The notes beneath the pieces were generated by a model, which saw nothing but the letters and a program-made list of their open reading frames with translations, had not been told where the DNA came from and made no database searches. From NCBI RefSeq assembly GCF_963082655.1, contig NC_081552.1, positions 62,934,799-62,998,798 of the forward strand: a stretch of 64,000 bases of DNA, in the 5' to 3' direction. Positions 46,344 to 58,621 of the stretch are shown piece after piece; position 1 is the stretch's first letter; the number at the start of each line of letters is the position of its first letter. The stretch is from Stomoxys calcitrans. Taxonomy: Eukaryota; Arthropoda; Insecta; Diptera; Muscidae. The position numbers and the translations under genes are program-made.

Positions 46344-46545
46344 TATACATATATACCAAATGGATATACCAAATATATATTTGAGCTATTAGTGAGTAGG
46401 TCACGTTACAAAGGTGACATTTTTCTACGTCTTAAAAGCGAAAGCTCAGTAGAGTGGGTTTGATTGAAAATTTAGCTCAAAGATTAGAAGCCTCCTTTTT
46501 ATAGTCGAACCCAAGTGCCGATAAGCACACATTTTTTTTCGTTTT
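46344..46545 (-). mobile_element. Spacer with tRNA-SINE fragment
   Basis: Starts with an AT-rich stretch. The part at 46464-46525 (agctcaaagattagaagcct..tttttatagtcgaaccc) matches the body of the tRNA-SINE seen at 6930-6985 (gctcaatgataaggggcct..tttttatagccgagtcc). Head and tail are missing. Confidence 0.5.
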
Positions 46546-46638
46546 GTCACTCGATTCGTTCGCCAAGTCATTGAACACAGCTGATTTTATAAAGGGAAAA
46601 CAGCTGTTTTCAATGACTTGGCGAACGAATCGAGTGAC
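46546..46638. repeat. 93-bp near-perfect hairpin
   Basis: Inverted repeat whose outer 30 bases on each side match perfectly (gtcactcgattcgttcgcca... and its reverse complement). Then comes one mismatch, acagctg/cagctgt, and a loop near ttataaaggg. It abuts a DINE-A start (aacaagtaaaag at 46639) and a t-run before it. It is not part of the DINE or SINE consensus seen elsewhere in the window. Confidence 0.9.
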
Positions 46639-46985
46639 AACAAGTAAAAGCGGGAAAAGTTCGGCCGGCCGAATCTTACATACCCTCTACCATGGATCTC
46701 ATTTGTCATTTGTTTGCTGATATCTCTTTATAGGCATTTGTTTGCTAATCGATAAAAATTGGAGCTTTTTCAGGTTATCAACCAATTCGGAACATGCTTG
46801 ATTTGGCTGTTGGAGACCATAGTAGATGTCATTGTGCAAAATGTCAGCAAAAATTGGATAAGAATTGAGCCCTATAGTGGCTCAAGAATTAAAATCGAGA
46901 GATCGGTTCATATGGGAGCTATTTCAGGTAATGGACCCAATTAGACTATATTTGGCACGTATGTGGAAGGTCATGGGAGATGAAA
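46639..46985 (-). mobile_element. DINE-A-like fragment, diverged
   Basis: aacaagtaaaagcgggaaaa, shortened palindrome ttcggccggccgaa, ataccctctaccatgg, then two degraded monomer parts to gaaggtcatgggag. Monomers, microsatellite and 5' end are absent; cut by DINE-B. Confidence 0.7.
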
Positions 46986-47888
46986 AACAAGTAAAAAGGC
47001 GTTAAGTATGGCCGGGCCGAACTTTGGATACCCACCACCTCGGGTATATATTTAACCACCTTTCATTAAAATTCGGTGAAAATTTCATACCTTATGTCCC
47101 ATATCAGTTATATCAAAATATGTTACGATTTGGACCAAATATTATTAAGTACACTAGCTACATCTAAAAATAAACCGATCTGAACTATATACGACACGGA
47201 TGTCGAAAAGCCTAACATAAGTCACTGTGTCAAATTTCAGTGAAATCGGATTATAAATGCGCCTTTTAGGGGGACAAGACTTTAAATCGAGATATCGGTC
47301 CACATGGCAGCTATATCCAAATCTGGACCGATCTGTGCCAAATTGACGAAGGATGTCGAAGGGCCCAACGTTACTCACTATCCCCTATTTCAGCAAAATC
47401 GGATAATAAATGTGGCTTCTATGGGCCTAACACCATAAATCGGATGATCGGTATATATGACAGCTATATCCAAATCTGAACCGATCTGGGCCAAATTAAC
47501 TAAGGAAGTCAAAGGGCCTAACACAACTCACTGTCCTAAATTTCAGAAAAATTGGATAATAAATGTGGCTTTTATGGGCCTAAGACCCTAAATCGGCGGG
47601 CTATAATGGGGGCTATATCAAGATATAGTCCGATATAGCCCATCTTCGAACTTAACCTGCTAATGTACAAAAAAAGAATCTGTGCAAAATTTCAGCTCAA
47701 TATCTCTATTTTTAAAGACTGTAGCGTGATTTCAACAGACAGACGGACGGACATGTCTAGATCGTCTTAGATTTTTATGCTGATCAAGAATATATACACT
47801 CTATAGGGTCGGAAATGGATATTTCGATGTGTTGCAAACGGAATGACAAAATGAATATACCCCCATCCTTCGGTGGTGGGTATAAAAA
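46986..47888 (-). mobile_element. DINE-B, complete, short
   Basis: aacaagtaaaaaggcgttaa, palindrome with one changed base (aagtatggccgggccgaact), about three monomers, microsatellite cagacagacggacgg and the end ccttcggtggtgggtataaa. Confidence 0.85.
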
Positions 47889-47945
47889 GTGCATGACAAC
47901 ATATGTTTATAATGGAAGTTCGAAACATATGGATACTATTAATAT

Positions 47946-49261
47946 TTTCATACCCTCCACCATACGATTGGGGGTTTACATATTTTGTCATTCTGTTTGT
48001 AACTACTCGAAATATTCGTCTGAGACCCCATAAAGTATATATATTCTTGATCGTCGCGACATTTTATGTCCATCTTCCCATGTCCGTCCGTCTGTCCGTC
48101 CGTCTGTCTGTCGAAAGCACGCTAACTTCCGAAGGAGTAAATCTAGCCGCTTGAAATTTTGCACAAATACTTCTTATTAGTGTAGGTCGGTTGGTATTGT
48201 AAACGGGCCATAACGGTCCATGTTTTGATATAGCTGCCATATAAACCGATCTTGGATCTTGACTTCTTGAGCCTCTAGAGTGCGCAATTCTTACCCGATT
48301 GGAATGAAATTTCGCACGACGTGTTTTGTTATGATATCCAACAACTGTGCCAAGTACGGTTCAAATAGGTTCATAACCTGATATAGCTGCCATATAAACC
48401 GATCTTGGGTCTTGACTTCTTGAGCCTCTAGAGTGCGCAATTCTTATCCGATTGGAATGAAATTTTGCACGACGTTTTTTGTTATGATATCCAACAATTG
48501 TGCCAAGTATGGTGCAAATCGGTTCATAACCTGATATAGCTGCCATATAAACCGATCTTGGGTCTTGACTTATTGAGCCTCTAGAGTGCGCAATTCTTAT
48601 CCGATTTGAATGCATTTTTGCACGAAGTGTTTTGTTATGATATCCAACAACTGTGACAAGTGTGGTTCAAATCTCTTCATAACCTGATATAGCTGTCATA
48701 TAAACAGATCTGGGAACTTGTCTTCTTGAGCTTCTAGAGGGCGCAAACTTCATCCGATTGGAATGAAATTTTGCATGACGTGTTTTGTTATGATATCCAA
48801 CAAATGTGCCGAGTATGGTTCAAATCGGTCATAACCTGATAAGGCTGCCATATAAACCGATCTTGGGTCTTGACTTCTTCAGCCTCTAGAAGGCGCAATT
48901 CTTATCCGACCAAAATAAAATTTTGCACGACGTGTTTTGTTATTATATCCAACAACTGTGCTAAGTATGGTTCAAATCGGTTCATAACCTGATATAGCTG
49001 CCATATAAACCGATCTTGGGTCTTGACTTCTTGAACCTCTAGCGTGCGCAATTCTTATCCGATTGAAATGAAATTTTTCACGACGTGTTTTGTTATTATA
49101 TCCAACAACTGTGCCAAGTACGGTTTAAATCGGTCCATAACCTGATATAGCTGCCATATAAATTGATCTTGGGTCTTGACTTCTTGAGTCTCTAGAGGGC
49201 GCAATTCTTATCCGAATGGAATGGAATTTCGCACGACGTGTTTTGTATGATACCCAACAAC
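47946..49261 (+). mobile_element. DINE-A, 3' part replaced by inverted copy
   Basis: Starts ttttcataccctccaccata, microsatellite tccgtccgtctgtccg, about seven monomers. At 49261 (tacccaacaactcctcttag) it changes to a minus-oriented DINE-A segment. Confidence 0.8.
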
Positions 49262-49622
49262 TCCTCTTAGGCAAAAAAGGATATAAGAAAAGAGTTGCTC
49301 TGCTATTAAAACGATATCAAGATATGGTGCGGTTAGCACTACAATTAAATTATATGTTGGAGTCCTGTGTAAAATGTCAGCCAATTCGAATAAGAATTGC
49401 GCCCTTTGGGGGCTCAAAAAGTAAAATAGAGAGATCGATTTATATGGGAGCTGTATCGGGCTATAATCCGATTCAGATCATAATAAACACGTATGTTAAT
49501 GGTCATTAGGGGATCCGTAGTACAAAATTTCATGCAAATCGGATAATAACTGCGACCTCTAGAGGCTCAAGAAGTCAAGATCCCAGATCGGTTTATATGG
49601 CAGCTATATCAGGTTATGAACC
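49262..49622 (-). mobile_element. DINE-A inverted internal segment
   Basis: Minus-oriented sequence from cttaggcaaaaaaggatata to the first monomer (atatcaggttatgaaccg). It then flips back at 49623 (gcagagcaaatcttttctta) to plus orientation. The plus/minus/plus order indicates a local inversion or template switch. Confidence 0.75.
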
Positions 49623-50994
49623 GGCAGAGCAAATCTTTTCTTATATCCTTTTTTTTATACCCTCCACCATAAGATGGGGGGTATACTAATTTCGTCAATC
49701 TGTTTGTAACTACTCGAAATATTCGTCTGAGACCCCATAAAGTATATATATTCTTGATCGTCGCGACATTTAATGTCGATCTAGCCATGTCCGTCCGTCT
49801 GTCCGTCCGTCCGTCCGTCCGTCTGTCTGTCGAAAGCACGCTAACTTCCGAAGGAGTAAAGCTAGCCGCTTGAAATTTTGCACAAATACTTCTTATTAGT
49901 GTAGGTCGGTTGGTTTTGTAAATGGGCCATATTGGTCCATGTTTTGATATAGCTGCCATATAAACCGATCTTGGGTTTTGACTTCTTGACCCTCTAGAGT
50001 GCGCAATTCTTATCCGATTGGAATGATATTTTGCACGACGTGTTTTGCTATGATATCCAACAACTGTGCTGAGTATGGTTCAAATCGGTCCATAACCTGA
50101 TAAAGCTGCCATATAAACCGATCTTGGGTCTTGACTTCTTGAGCCTCTAGAGTGCGCAATTCTTATCCGATTGGAATGAAATTTCGCACGACATGTTTTG
50201 CTATGATATTCAAGAACTGTGCCTAGTATGGTTTAAATCAGTCCATAACCTGATATAGCTGCCATATAAACGGATCTTGGGTCTTGACTTCTTGAGCCTC
50301 TAGAGGGCACAATTTTTATCCGATTTGAATGAATTTTTGCACGAAGTATTTCGTTATGATATTTAACAACTGTGCCAAGTATGGTTCAAATTGGTCCATA
50401 ACCTTATATAGCTGTCATATAAACAGATATATGGATTTGATTTCTTGAGCTTCTAGAGGGCGCAATTCCTATCCGATTTGGCTGAAATTTTGCATGACGT
50501 ATTTTATTTTTACGTTCAACAACTGTGTCAAATATTGTTCAAATCGATTCATAACCTGATATAGCTGCCATATAAACCGATCTGGGATCTTGACTTCTTG
50601 ACCCCTAGAAGTCGCAATTATTATCCGATATGCCTGAAATTTTGTACGACGGATCCTCTCATGACCATCAACAAACGTGTTTATTATGATCTGAATCGGT
50701 TTATAGCCCGATACAGCTCCCATATAAATCGATCTCTCTATTTTACTTTTTGAGCCCCCAAAGGGCGCAATTCTTATTCGAATTGGCTGACATTTTACAC
50801 AGGACTCCAACATATAATTTAATTGTGGTCCAAACCGGACCATATCTTGATATCGTTTTAATGGCGGAGCAACTCTTTTCTTATATCCTTGTTTGCCTAA
50901 GAAGAGATGCCGGGAAAAGAACTCGACAAATGCGATCAATTGTGGAGGGTATATAAGATTCGGCCCGGCCGAACTTAGCACGCTTTTACTTGTT
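49623..50994 (+). mobile_element. DINE-A, complete, with small 5' extra piece
   Basis: The 49623-49648 piece is the 3' module of another copy (gcagagcaaatcttttctta). The full element starts ttttataccctccaccataa at about 49651, has microsatellite 49791-49826 and about six monomers, and ends acgcttttacttgtt at 50994. Confidence 0.85.
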
Positions 50995-51200
50995 TTTGCC
51001 TAAGAAGACACGCCGGGAAAAGAACTCGACAAATGCGATCCATGGTGGAGGGTATATAAGATTCGGCCCGGCCGAACTTAGCACGCTTTTACTTGTTTTT
51101 GCCTAAGAAGACATGCCGGGAAAAGAACTCGACAAATGCGATCCATGGTGGAGGGTATATAAGATTCGGCCCGGCCGAACTTAGCACGCTTTTACTTGTT
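50892..51200 (+). repeat. Three tandem copies of the DINE-A 3' terminus (103-bp units)
   Basis: tttgcctaagaaga..gccgggaaaagaactcg..ttcggcccggccgaacttag..acttgtt occurs three times, ending at 50994, 51097 and 51200, exactly 103 bp apart. Each unit has the inner terminal repeat, hairpin and terminal acttgtt. The two extra units have aagaagacatgccg/aagaagacacgccg where the element has aagaagagatgccg. Confidence 0.95.
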
Positions 51201-51417
51201 TTCCTTTTTTCGTTTGTTTTGCTCTGATTCAATCATAATTTTTCGCTTTTAAGAGTTTAAAAAGATAAAAAAAAGGTTATTTAGGTCTTTGTAAGAGAAC
51301 TCCATAGCATAGCCATTCTTTTTACAGCAGCAGCCACCGATCAGATTTTGCAGGAGGCCTTCTTCAGATCAGATTGGTGGTAAGTTGGTTCACAGTGCAT
51401 TTGTTATCACTCTCTTT
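51201..51417. other. Unassigned spacer
   Basis: About 215 bp, t-rich then mixed (cagcagcagccaccgatcag). No repeat or gene recognised. Confidence 0.3.
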
Positions 51418-54252
51418 TGTTATACCCACCACCGAAGGATGGGGGTATATTCATTTTGTCATTCCGTTTGCAACACATCGAAATATCCATTTCCGACCCT
51501 ATAAAGTATATATATTCTTGATCAGCGTAAAAATCTAAGACGATCTAGACATGTCCGTCCGTCTGTCTGTTGAAATCACGCTACAGTCTTTGCAAATAGA
51601 GATATTGAGCTGAAATTTTGCACAGATTCTTTTTTTGTCCATAAGCAGGTTAAGTTCGAAGATGGGCTATATCGGACTATATCTTGATATAGCCCCCATA
51701 TAGACCGATCCGCCGATTTAGGGTCTTAGCCCCATAAAAGCCACTTTTATTATCTGATTTTTCTGAAATTTAGGACAGTGAGTTGTGTTAGGCCCCTCGA
51801 CTTCCTTCGTTAATTTGGCCCAGATCGGTTTAGATTTGGATATAGCTGCCATATATACCGATCCTCCGATTTATGGTGTTAGGCCCATAAAAGCCACATT
51901 TATGGTCCGATTTTGCTGAAATTCGAGAGAGTGAGTTGTGGTGGACCCTTGGACATCTTTCTTCAATTTGCTCCAGATCGGTTCGGATTTGGATATAGCT
52001 GCCATATATACCGATCCTCCGATTTATGGTCTTAAGCCCATAAAAGCCACATTTATTGTCCGATTTTGCTGAAATTTGGGACAGTGAGTTGTGTTAGGCC
52101 CTTGGACATCTTTCTTAATTTGGTCCAGATCGGTCCAGATTTGGATATAGGTCGGTCTATATGGCAGACCGATCCTCCGATTTTGGGTCTTAGGCCCATA
52201 GAAGCCACATCTATTATCCGATTTTGCTGAAATATGGGATAGTGAGTTACGTTGGGCCCTTCGACATCCTCCGTCAATAGGCAGATTTGGATATAGCTGC
52301 CATGTGGACCGATATCTCGATTTAAAGTCTTGGCCCCCTAAGAGGCGCATTTATAATCCGATTTCACTGAAATTTGGCACAGTGACTTATGTTAGTCTTT
52401 TCGACATCCGTGTCGTATATAGTTCACATCGGTTTATTTTTAGATGTAGCTAGTGTACTTAATAATATTTGGTTCAAATCGGGACATATTATACCCTCCA
52501 CCATAAGATGGGGGGTATACTAATTTCGTCATTCTGTTTGTAACTACTCGAAATATTCGTCTGAGACCCCATAAAGTATATATATTCTTGATCGTCGCGA
52601 CATTTTATGTCGATCTAGCCATGTCCGTCCGTCTGTCCGTCCGTCCGTCCGTCCGTCCGTCTGTCTGTCGAAAGCACGCTAACTTCCGAAGTAAAGCTAG
52701 CCGCTTGAAATTTTGCACAAATACTTCTTATTAGTGTAGGTCGGTTGGTATTGTAAATGGGCCATATCGGTCCATGTTTTGATATAGCTGCCATATAAAC
52801 CGATCTTGGGTCTTGACTTCTTGAGCCTCTAGAGTGCGCAATTCTTATCCGATTGGAATGAAATTTTGCACGACGTGTTTTGCTATGATATCCAACAACT
52901 GTGGCAATTATGGTTGAAATCGGTTCATAACCTGATATAGCTGCCATATAAACCGATCTTGGGTCTTGACTTCTTGAGCCTCTAGGGTGCGCAATTCATA
53001 TCCGATTGAAATGAAATTTTGCACGACGTGTTTTGTTGTTATATCCAACATCTGTGGCAAGTATGGTTCAAATCGGTTCATAACCTGATATAGCTGCCAT
53101 ATAAACCGATCTTGGGTCTTGACTTCTTGAGCCTCTAGAATGCGATTGAAATGAAATTTTGCACGACGTGTTTTGTTGTTATATCCAACAACTGTGCCAA
53201 GTATGGTTCAAATCGGCCCATAACCTGATACAGCTGCCATATAAACCGATCTTGGGTCTTGACTTCTTGAGCCTCTAGAGGGCGCAATTCTTATCCGATT
53301 AGAATGGAATTTTGCACGACGTGTTTTGTTATGATACCCAACAACTGTGCCAAGTATGGTTTAAATCAGTTCATAACCTGATATAACTGCCATATAAACA
53401 GATCTTGGGTCTTGACTTCTTGAGCCTCTAGAGGGCACAATTTTTATCCGATTTGAATGAGTTTTTGCACGAAGTATTTTGTTATGATATCCAACACCTG
53501 TGTCAAGTATGGTTTAAATCGGTTCATAACCTGATATAGCTGTCATATAAACAAATCTGGGGATTTGACTTCTTGAGCTTCCAGAGGGCGCAATTTCTAC
53601 CCGATTTGGCTAAAATTTTGCATGACGTATTTTATTTTTACTTTCAACAACTGTGTCAAATAAGGTTCAAATCGGTTCATAACCTGATATAGCTTCCATA
53701 TAAACCGATCTTGGATCTTGACTTCTTGACCCCTAGAGGTCGCAATTATTATCCGATATGCCTGAAATTTTGTACGATGGATCCTCTCGTGACCATCAAC
53801 AAACGTGTTTATTATGGTCTGAATCGGTCTATAGCCCGATACAGATCCCATATAAATCGTTCTCTCTATTTTACTTCGTGAGCCCCAATGGGCGCAATTC
53901 TTATACGAATTGGCTGAAATTTTACATACATCTCCAACATATAATTTAATTGTGGTCCGAACTGGACCATATCTTGATATCGTTTTAATAGCAGAGCAAC
54001 TCTTAACTTATATCCTTTTTTGCCTAAGAAGAGATGCCGGGAAAAGAACTCGACAAATGCGATCCATGGTGGAGGGTATATAAGATTCGGCCCGGCCGAA
54101 CTTAGCACGCTTTTACTTGTTTTTATATAACTGATATGGGACATAAGGTATGAAATTTTCACCGAATTTTGATGAAAGGTGGTTAAATATATACCCGAGG
54201 TGGTGGGTATCCAAGGTTCGGCCCAGCCGAACTTAATGCCTTTTTACTTGTT
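51418..54252 (+). mobile_element. DINE-B, complete but split by a DINE-A
   Basis: 5' part 51418-52488 (tatacccaccaccgaaggat, microsatellite, about five monomers). 3' part 54122-54252 (atataactgatatgggacat, ggtggtgggta, hairpin ttcggcccagccgaa, ctttttacttgtt). The intervening 1.63 kb is a whole DINE-A. Joined in thought, the flanks read as in uninterrupted DINE-B copies such as 46986-47888. Confidence 0.85.
52489..54121 (+). mobile_element. DINE-A, complete, inside DINE-B
   Basis: ttataccctccaccataaga to acgcttttacttgttt. Microsatellite 52624-52660, about seven monomers. Host bases around it are acatatt and tttatataac, where DINE-B normally has catattttgatataac, so insertion fell in a t-run with little or no duplication. 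Confidence 0.9.
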
Positions 54253-54600
54253 TTTAAATCAAAACAAATTGGCATACTAAACGATTTTCTTTGGTGAAGA
54301 ACTAATTTGCCAGTCTACATATTTGGTGCGGTGGCGATAGTTCTTCATATTAAACAATGTAAACTTTTGAACATAAAAAGTGTTGCTCCGCTGCACATCA
54401 TTTAGTCTTGTCTCTCGATGGGCTAATAGTTGCAACGTTAAGGCTTGTAAGTACTGCTATCACGCTGAACGTCATATTTTGGGGGTATGGCGGCCAACAT
54501 TTATTTATGTCCCCACACATTAATTAAATCACGCAGTGTCCTGTTAGGTTATTATGATTGATGGACTGTTTTGAGGTGGCCCTCTAGATATATGACCAGA
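54253..54600. other. Unassigned 350 bp
   Basis: No recognised repeat or frame. Grades into minus-strand family H near 54600 (the agattaccc-like modules begin). Confidence 0.3.
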
Positions 54601-55520
54601 CTGAAGATATCAGATTTGCATTCCACGACCTTATACCTTTAATTTAACCCCATATTGTCTTGATTGGTGTATACACACGTTTAGTGGAAGGCGTCTATAT
54701 AACGGTTGTGCCATTTGAGCATAAATATTAATGACGCACTCTACTCAAAAAAATCTATCAATTGATTTCCCATTGTTTTAATGGGGTATCGTTATCATAT
54801 TCGTAATCTGCTTTTAAATGCCTTTCATTTGAGTTGCATCAAGCTTTGATCGAGTAATATTCCAATTTTGGGGGTTTATCAGCGATGAGGCGACCATCAA
54901 TTACTTGGACCTCAGCTTTTATGTCATATTCGTAGTCTACTCCCGAATACATTTCACATGATATGTACGTCCAATATGTTAGTTTGAAGCAGTTTTTGAG
55001 GTTGGGCGACCCCCTGAATACTTGAGGCCCCTTTTTTATACCGTATTCGTATTCTACTCTCCAATATCTTTCATTTGATACCCATATTGTCCCTATCGGT
55101 CCACTTTTAATTTTGGGTGGAGTTTTTGGGGAGGGTTCGTACCCTTCCGATATCAACAAATCATAAAGCCTACAACTCCTTCCTGACTATATTCGTAACC
55201 TACTCCCGAATACCTTTCATTCGAGTACCATATTGTCATTATCGTCAAATAAACCTACTTTTGGGGGGTTTTGGGGTCGGGGCGACCCCCCAGTGCTTGG
55301 ATCCAGATTTTAATATCAAATTTGAGTTCTATTCCCTAATACTTTTCTTTTAGTTTCCATATTGCCACGAACGGTCTACTTTTATATTTGGGTGGTACTT
55401 TTTGGGTAAGGGGGATGGTCCGCATCGCTTGCAATATCAAAAAATTATATAGCTTGTTGCTCCTTCTGGACCACTCCCCAAAATCTGTGAAAATTTTAAG
55501 ATAACCGAATCAGTTTAGGC
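54601..55520 (-). mobile_element. Helitron-like family H, minus orientation
   Basis: Reversed modules: tacctttcattcgagtacca, ctactcccgaatacctttca, tgtccctatcggtccacttt, and near its 5' side caaaatctgtgaaaatttta and accgaatcag. Two or three body modules are about 270-290 bp apart. The CTAG end lies outside or is lost. Confidence 0.6.
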
Positions 55521-55890
55521 GAGGCGTCCCTGAAACACTTGGCCATAGACTTGAGCCCCTTATTGTTATAATCCACAAATATGTCCACTTTTAGGGGTGT
55601 CTAGGGAGGGGCGGCCACCGACGCACTTAGCCCTGAAAAAATATCAGCTTCGAGCTCTACCGTTAAATTGATTTTATTTGAGTCGCAATTGCAAATACCG
55701 ATCATTTGAGCCCTTTATTGCCATAGTAGGCAAACATTGCCGGTTTGAGGGGAGTTTAGACGGCGGACCCCGAAATGTTATCAGCATCGTGCTAGAGCAC
55801 GATTTTGTTTGAGCCCAGTAATGTCAAGCATTTCGAAGGTAGCGATTGAGATATTCAGGGCTACGGGTCTGTTCAGATCCACACTAATTA
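55521..55890 (-). mobile_element. Helitron-like family H, second minus fragment
   Basis: Reverse complement of the modules at 8400-8750 (gcgtccctgaaacacttggc; cggtttgaggggagtttaga; gagcccagtaatgtcaagca). Cut on the right by DINE-B. Confidence 0.6.
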
Positions 55891-57018
55891 ATTTTTATAC
55901 CCACCACCGAAGGATGGGGGTATATTCATTTTGTCATTCCGTTTGCAACACTTCGAAATATCCATTTCCGACCCTATAAAAATTAAATTAAAAATCTAAG
56001 ACGATCTAGACATGTCCGTCCGTCTGTCTGTTGAAATCAAGCTACAGTCTTTAAAAATAGAGATATTGAGCTGAAATTTTGCACAGATTCTTTTTTTGTC
56101 CATAAGCAGGTTAAGTTCAAAGATGGGCTACATCGGAATATATCTTGATATAGCCCCCATATAGACCGATCGGCCGATTTAGGGTCTTAGGCCCATAAAA
56201 GCCATATTTATTATCCGATTTTGCTGAAATTTGAGACAGTGTGTTAGGCCCTTCGACATCCTTCGTTAATTTGGCTCAGATCGGTCCAGATTTGGATATA
56301 TCTGCCATATAGACCGATCCTCCGATTTAGGGTCTAAGGCCCATGAAAGCCACATTTATTATCCGATTTCGCTGAAATTTGGGACAGTGAGTTGTGTTAG
56401 GCCCCTCGACTTCCTTCGTTAATTTGACCCAGATCGGTTCAGATTTGGATATAGCTGCCATATAGACCGATCCTCCGATTTAGGGTCTTAGGCCAACAAA
56501 AGGCACATTTATTATCCGATTTCGCTGAAATTTAGGACAGTGAGTTGTGTTAGGCCCATCGATATCCTTCGTCAATTTGGCCCAGATCGGTCCAGATTTG
56601 GATATAGCTGCCATATAGACCGATCCCCGATTTATGGTGTTAGGCCCATAACGATGCGATTTTGCTGAAATTTGGGACAGTGAGTTGTGTTAGGACCTTC
56701 GACATATTTCTTCAATATGGCCCAGATCGGTTCAGATTTGGATATAGCTGCCATATAGATTGATTTATTGATTTAATGTTTTGGGCCCATAAAATGCTTA
56801 TTTATTGTCCGATGTCGCCGAAACTTGGGACAGTAAGTTAAGTTAAGCCCCTTGACATACTTCAGTAATATCGCACAGATCAGTCCAGATTTAGATATAG
56901 CTGCCACTTAGACCGATATCTAGGTTTTAGGGCCATAAAAAACGCATTTATTGCCCGTTGTCGCTGAAATTTGAGACAGTGAGTTTATTTAGGCTCTTCG
57001 ACGTCCTACTTCAATTTT
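55891..57018 (+). mobile_element. DINE-B, 3' end missing
   Basis: ttttatacccaccaccgaag, attccgtttgcaacacttcg, a deletion in the atatatattcttgatc block at 55980, microsatellite gtccgtccgtctgtctg, then about six monomers with ggcccataaaagccacattt variants. Stops at ttcaatttttccatat. Confidence 0.8.
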
Positions 57019-57098
57019 TCCATATAGGGATACCCTACTTGGGATACCATATTATTAAAGATCCGCAGGTCCTCCAGTGTCTATCCCAATTTGGGGAT
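57019..57098. other. Short spacer
   Basis: ggataccctacttgggatac..cccaatttggggat; not recognised. Confidence 0.3.
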
Positions 57099-58370
57099 AA
57101 CAAGTAAAATCGTGCTAAGTTCGGCCGGGCCGAATCTTATATACCCTCCACCATGGATCGCATTTGTGGAGTTATTTTCCCGGCATCTCTTCTTTGGCAA
57201 AAGAGGATATAAAAAAAGATTTGCTCTGCTATTAGAGCGATATCAAGATATGGTCCGGTTTGGACCACAATTAAATTAAATGTTGGAGACCTGTGTAAAA
57301 TGTCAGCCAATTCGAATAAGAATTGCGCCCTTTGGGGGCTCAAGAAATAAAATACAGAGATCGATTTATATGGGAGCTGTATCGGGCTAAAGACCGATTC
57401 AGATCATAATAAACACGTATGTTGATGGTCATGAGAGGATCCGTCGTTCAAAATTTCAGGCAAATCGGATAATAATTGCGACCTCTAGAGGCTCAAGAAG
57501 TCAAGATCCCAGATCGGTTTATATGACAGCTATATCAGGTTATGAACCGATTTGAACCTTATTTGACAAAGTGGCTGAAAGTAAGAATAAAATACGTCAT
57601 GCGGCCAAATCGGATAGGAATGGCGCCCTCTAGAAGCTCAAGAAGTCAAGTCCCTATATTTGGCACAGTTGTTGGATATCATAACAAAATACGTCGTGCA
57701 AAATTTCATTCAAATCGGATAAGAATTGCGCACTCTAGAGGCTCAAGAAATCAAGACAAAGGATTGGTTTATGTGGCTGCTATATCAGGTTATGGACCGA
57801 TTTGACCCATACTTGGCACAGTTGTTGGATATCATAACAAAACACGTTGTGCAAAATTTCATTCCAATCAGATAAGAATTGCGCCCTTTAGAGGCTCAAG
57901 AAGTCAAAACCCAAGATCGGTTTATATGGCAGCTACATCAGGTTATGGACCGATTTAAACCATACTTGGCACAGTTGTTGGATATCATAACAAAACACGT
58001 CGTGCAAAATTTCTTCGCAATCGGATAAGAATTGCGCCCTCTAGAGGCTCAAGAAGTCACTACCCAAGATCGATTTATATGGCAGCTATATCAAAACATG
58101 GACCGATATGGCCCATTTGCAATACCAACTGACCTACGGTAATAAGAAGTATTTGTGCAAAATTTCAAGCGGCTAGCTTTACTCCTTCGGAACTTAGCGT
58201 TCTTTCGACAGACACACGGACGGACGGACGGACATGGCTAGATCGACATAAAATGTTGCGACGATCAAGAATATGTATACTTTATGGGGTCTCAGACGAA
58301 TATTTCGAGTAGTTACAAACATAATGACGAAATTGGTATACCCCCCATCCTATGGTGGAGGGTATTAAAA
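57099..58370 (-). mobile_element. DINE-A, complete
   Basis: aacaagtaaaatcgtgctaa, about four monomers (one shortened at 57600-57665), a short microsatellite gacacacggacggacggac and the end cctatggtggagggtattaa. It is followed at once by the leader of a LOA-like element. Confidence 0.85.
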
Positions 58371-58621
58371 GTCAACTGTAGCCGTTGAGTGAAGCGGACG
58401 TGTTTTTATTTCGTTCCTCAAAGAAAGGGAAAGAATATAACCGTATCTCGGAATAGGTACTACCTGTTACGGAGAAATTTTAAAGCCTTATGGAGTAGGC
58501 TAGAAATGGACTCCAAAGACTCAACATCTGCGGTGGTGGCGTCAGACCGCAGCATGTTGTCCTCCCCTCCTATAGGTGTGGGTTCCTTGGCACCTGTAGT
58601 CGAGAGTAATGCTTGAATAAG
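58371..58621 (+). pseudogene. LOA-like element, leader and ORF1 start
   Basis: Leader gtagccgttgagtgaagcgg matches the minus-strand copy ending near 12130. The frame then encodes RNFKALWSRLEMDSKDSTSA, DRSMLSSPPIGVGSLAPVVE and SNA, matching FPIGMGSLASVVES at 11990-11930. It breaks off at 58621, where two DINE-A copies intervene. The following ORF1 sequence resumes at 61671, so the two pieces are read as one element. Confidence 0.65.

Noticed and set aside
5133..54252. The palindrome ttcggccgggccgaa as a host transcription-factor site or bacterial-type terminator
   Set aside because: It occurs only at the fixed 3' position of DINE copies and is explained as the terminal hairpin of a rolling-circle element.
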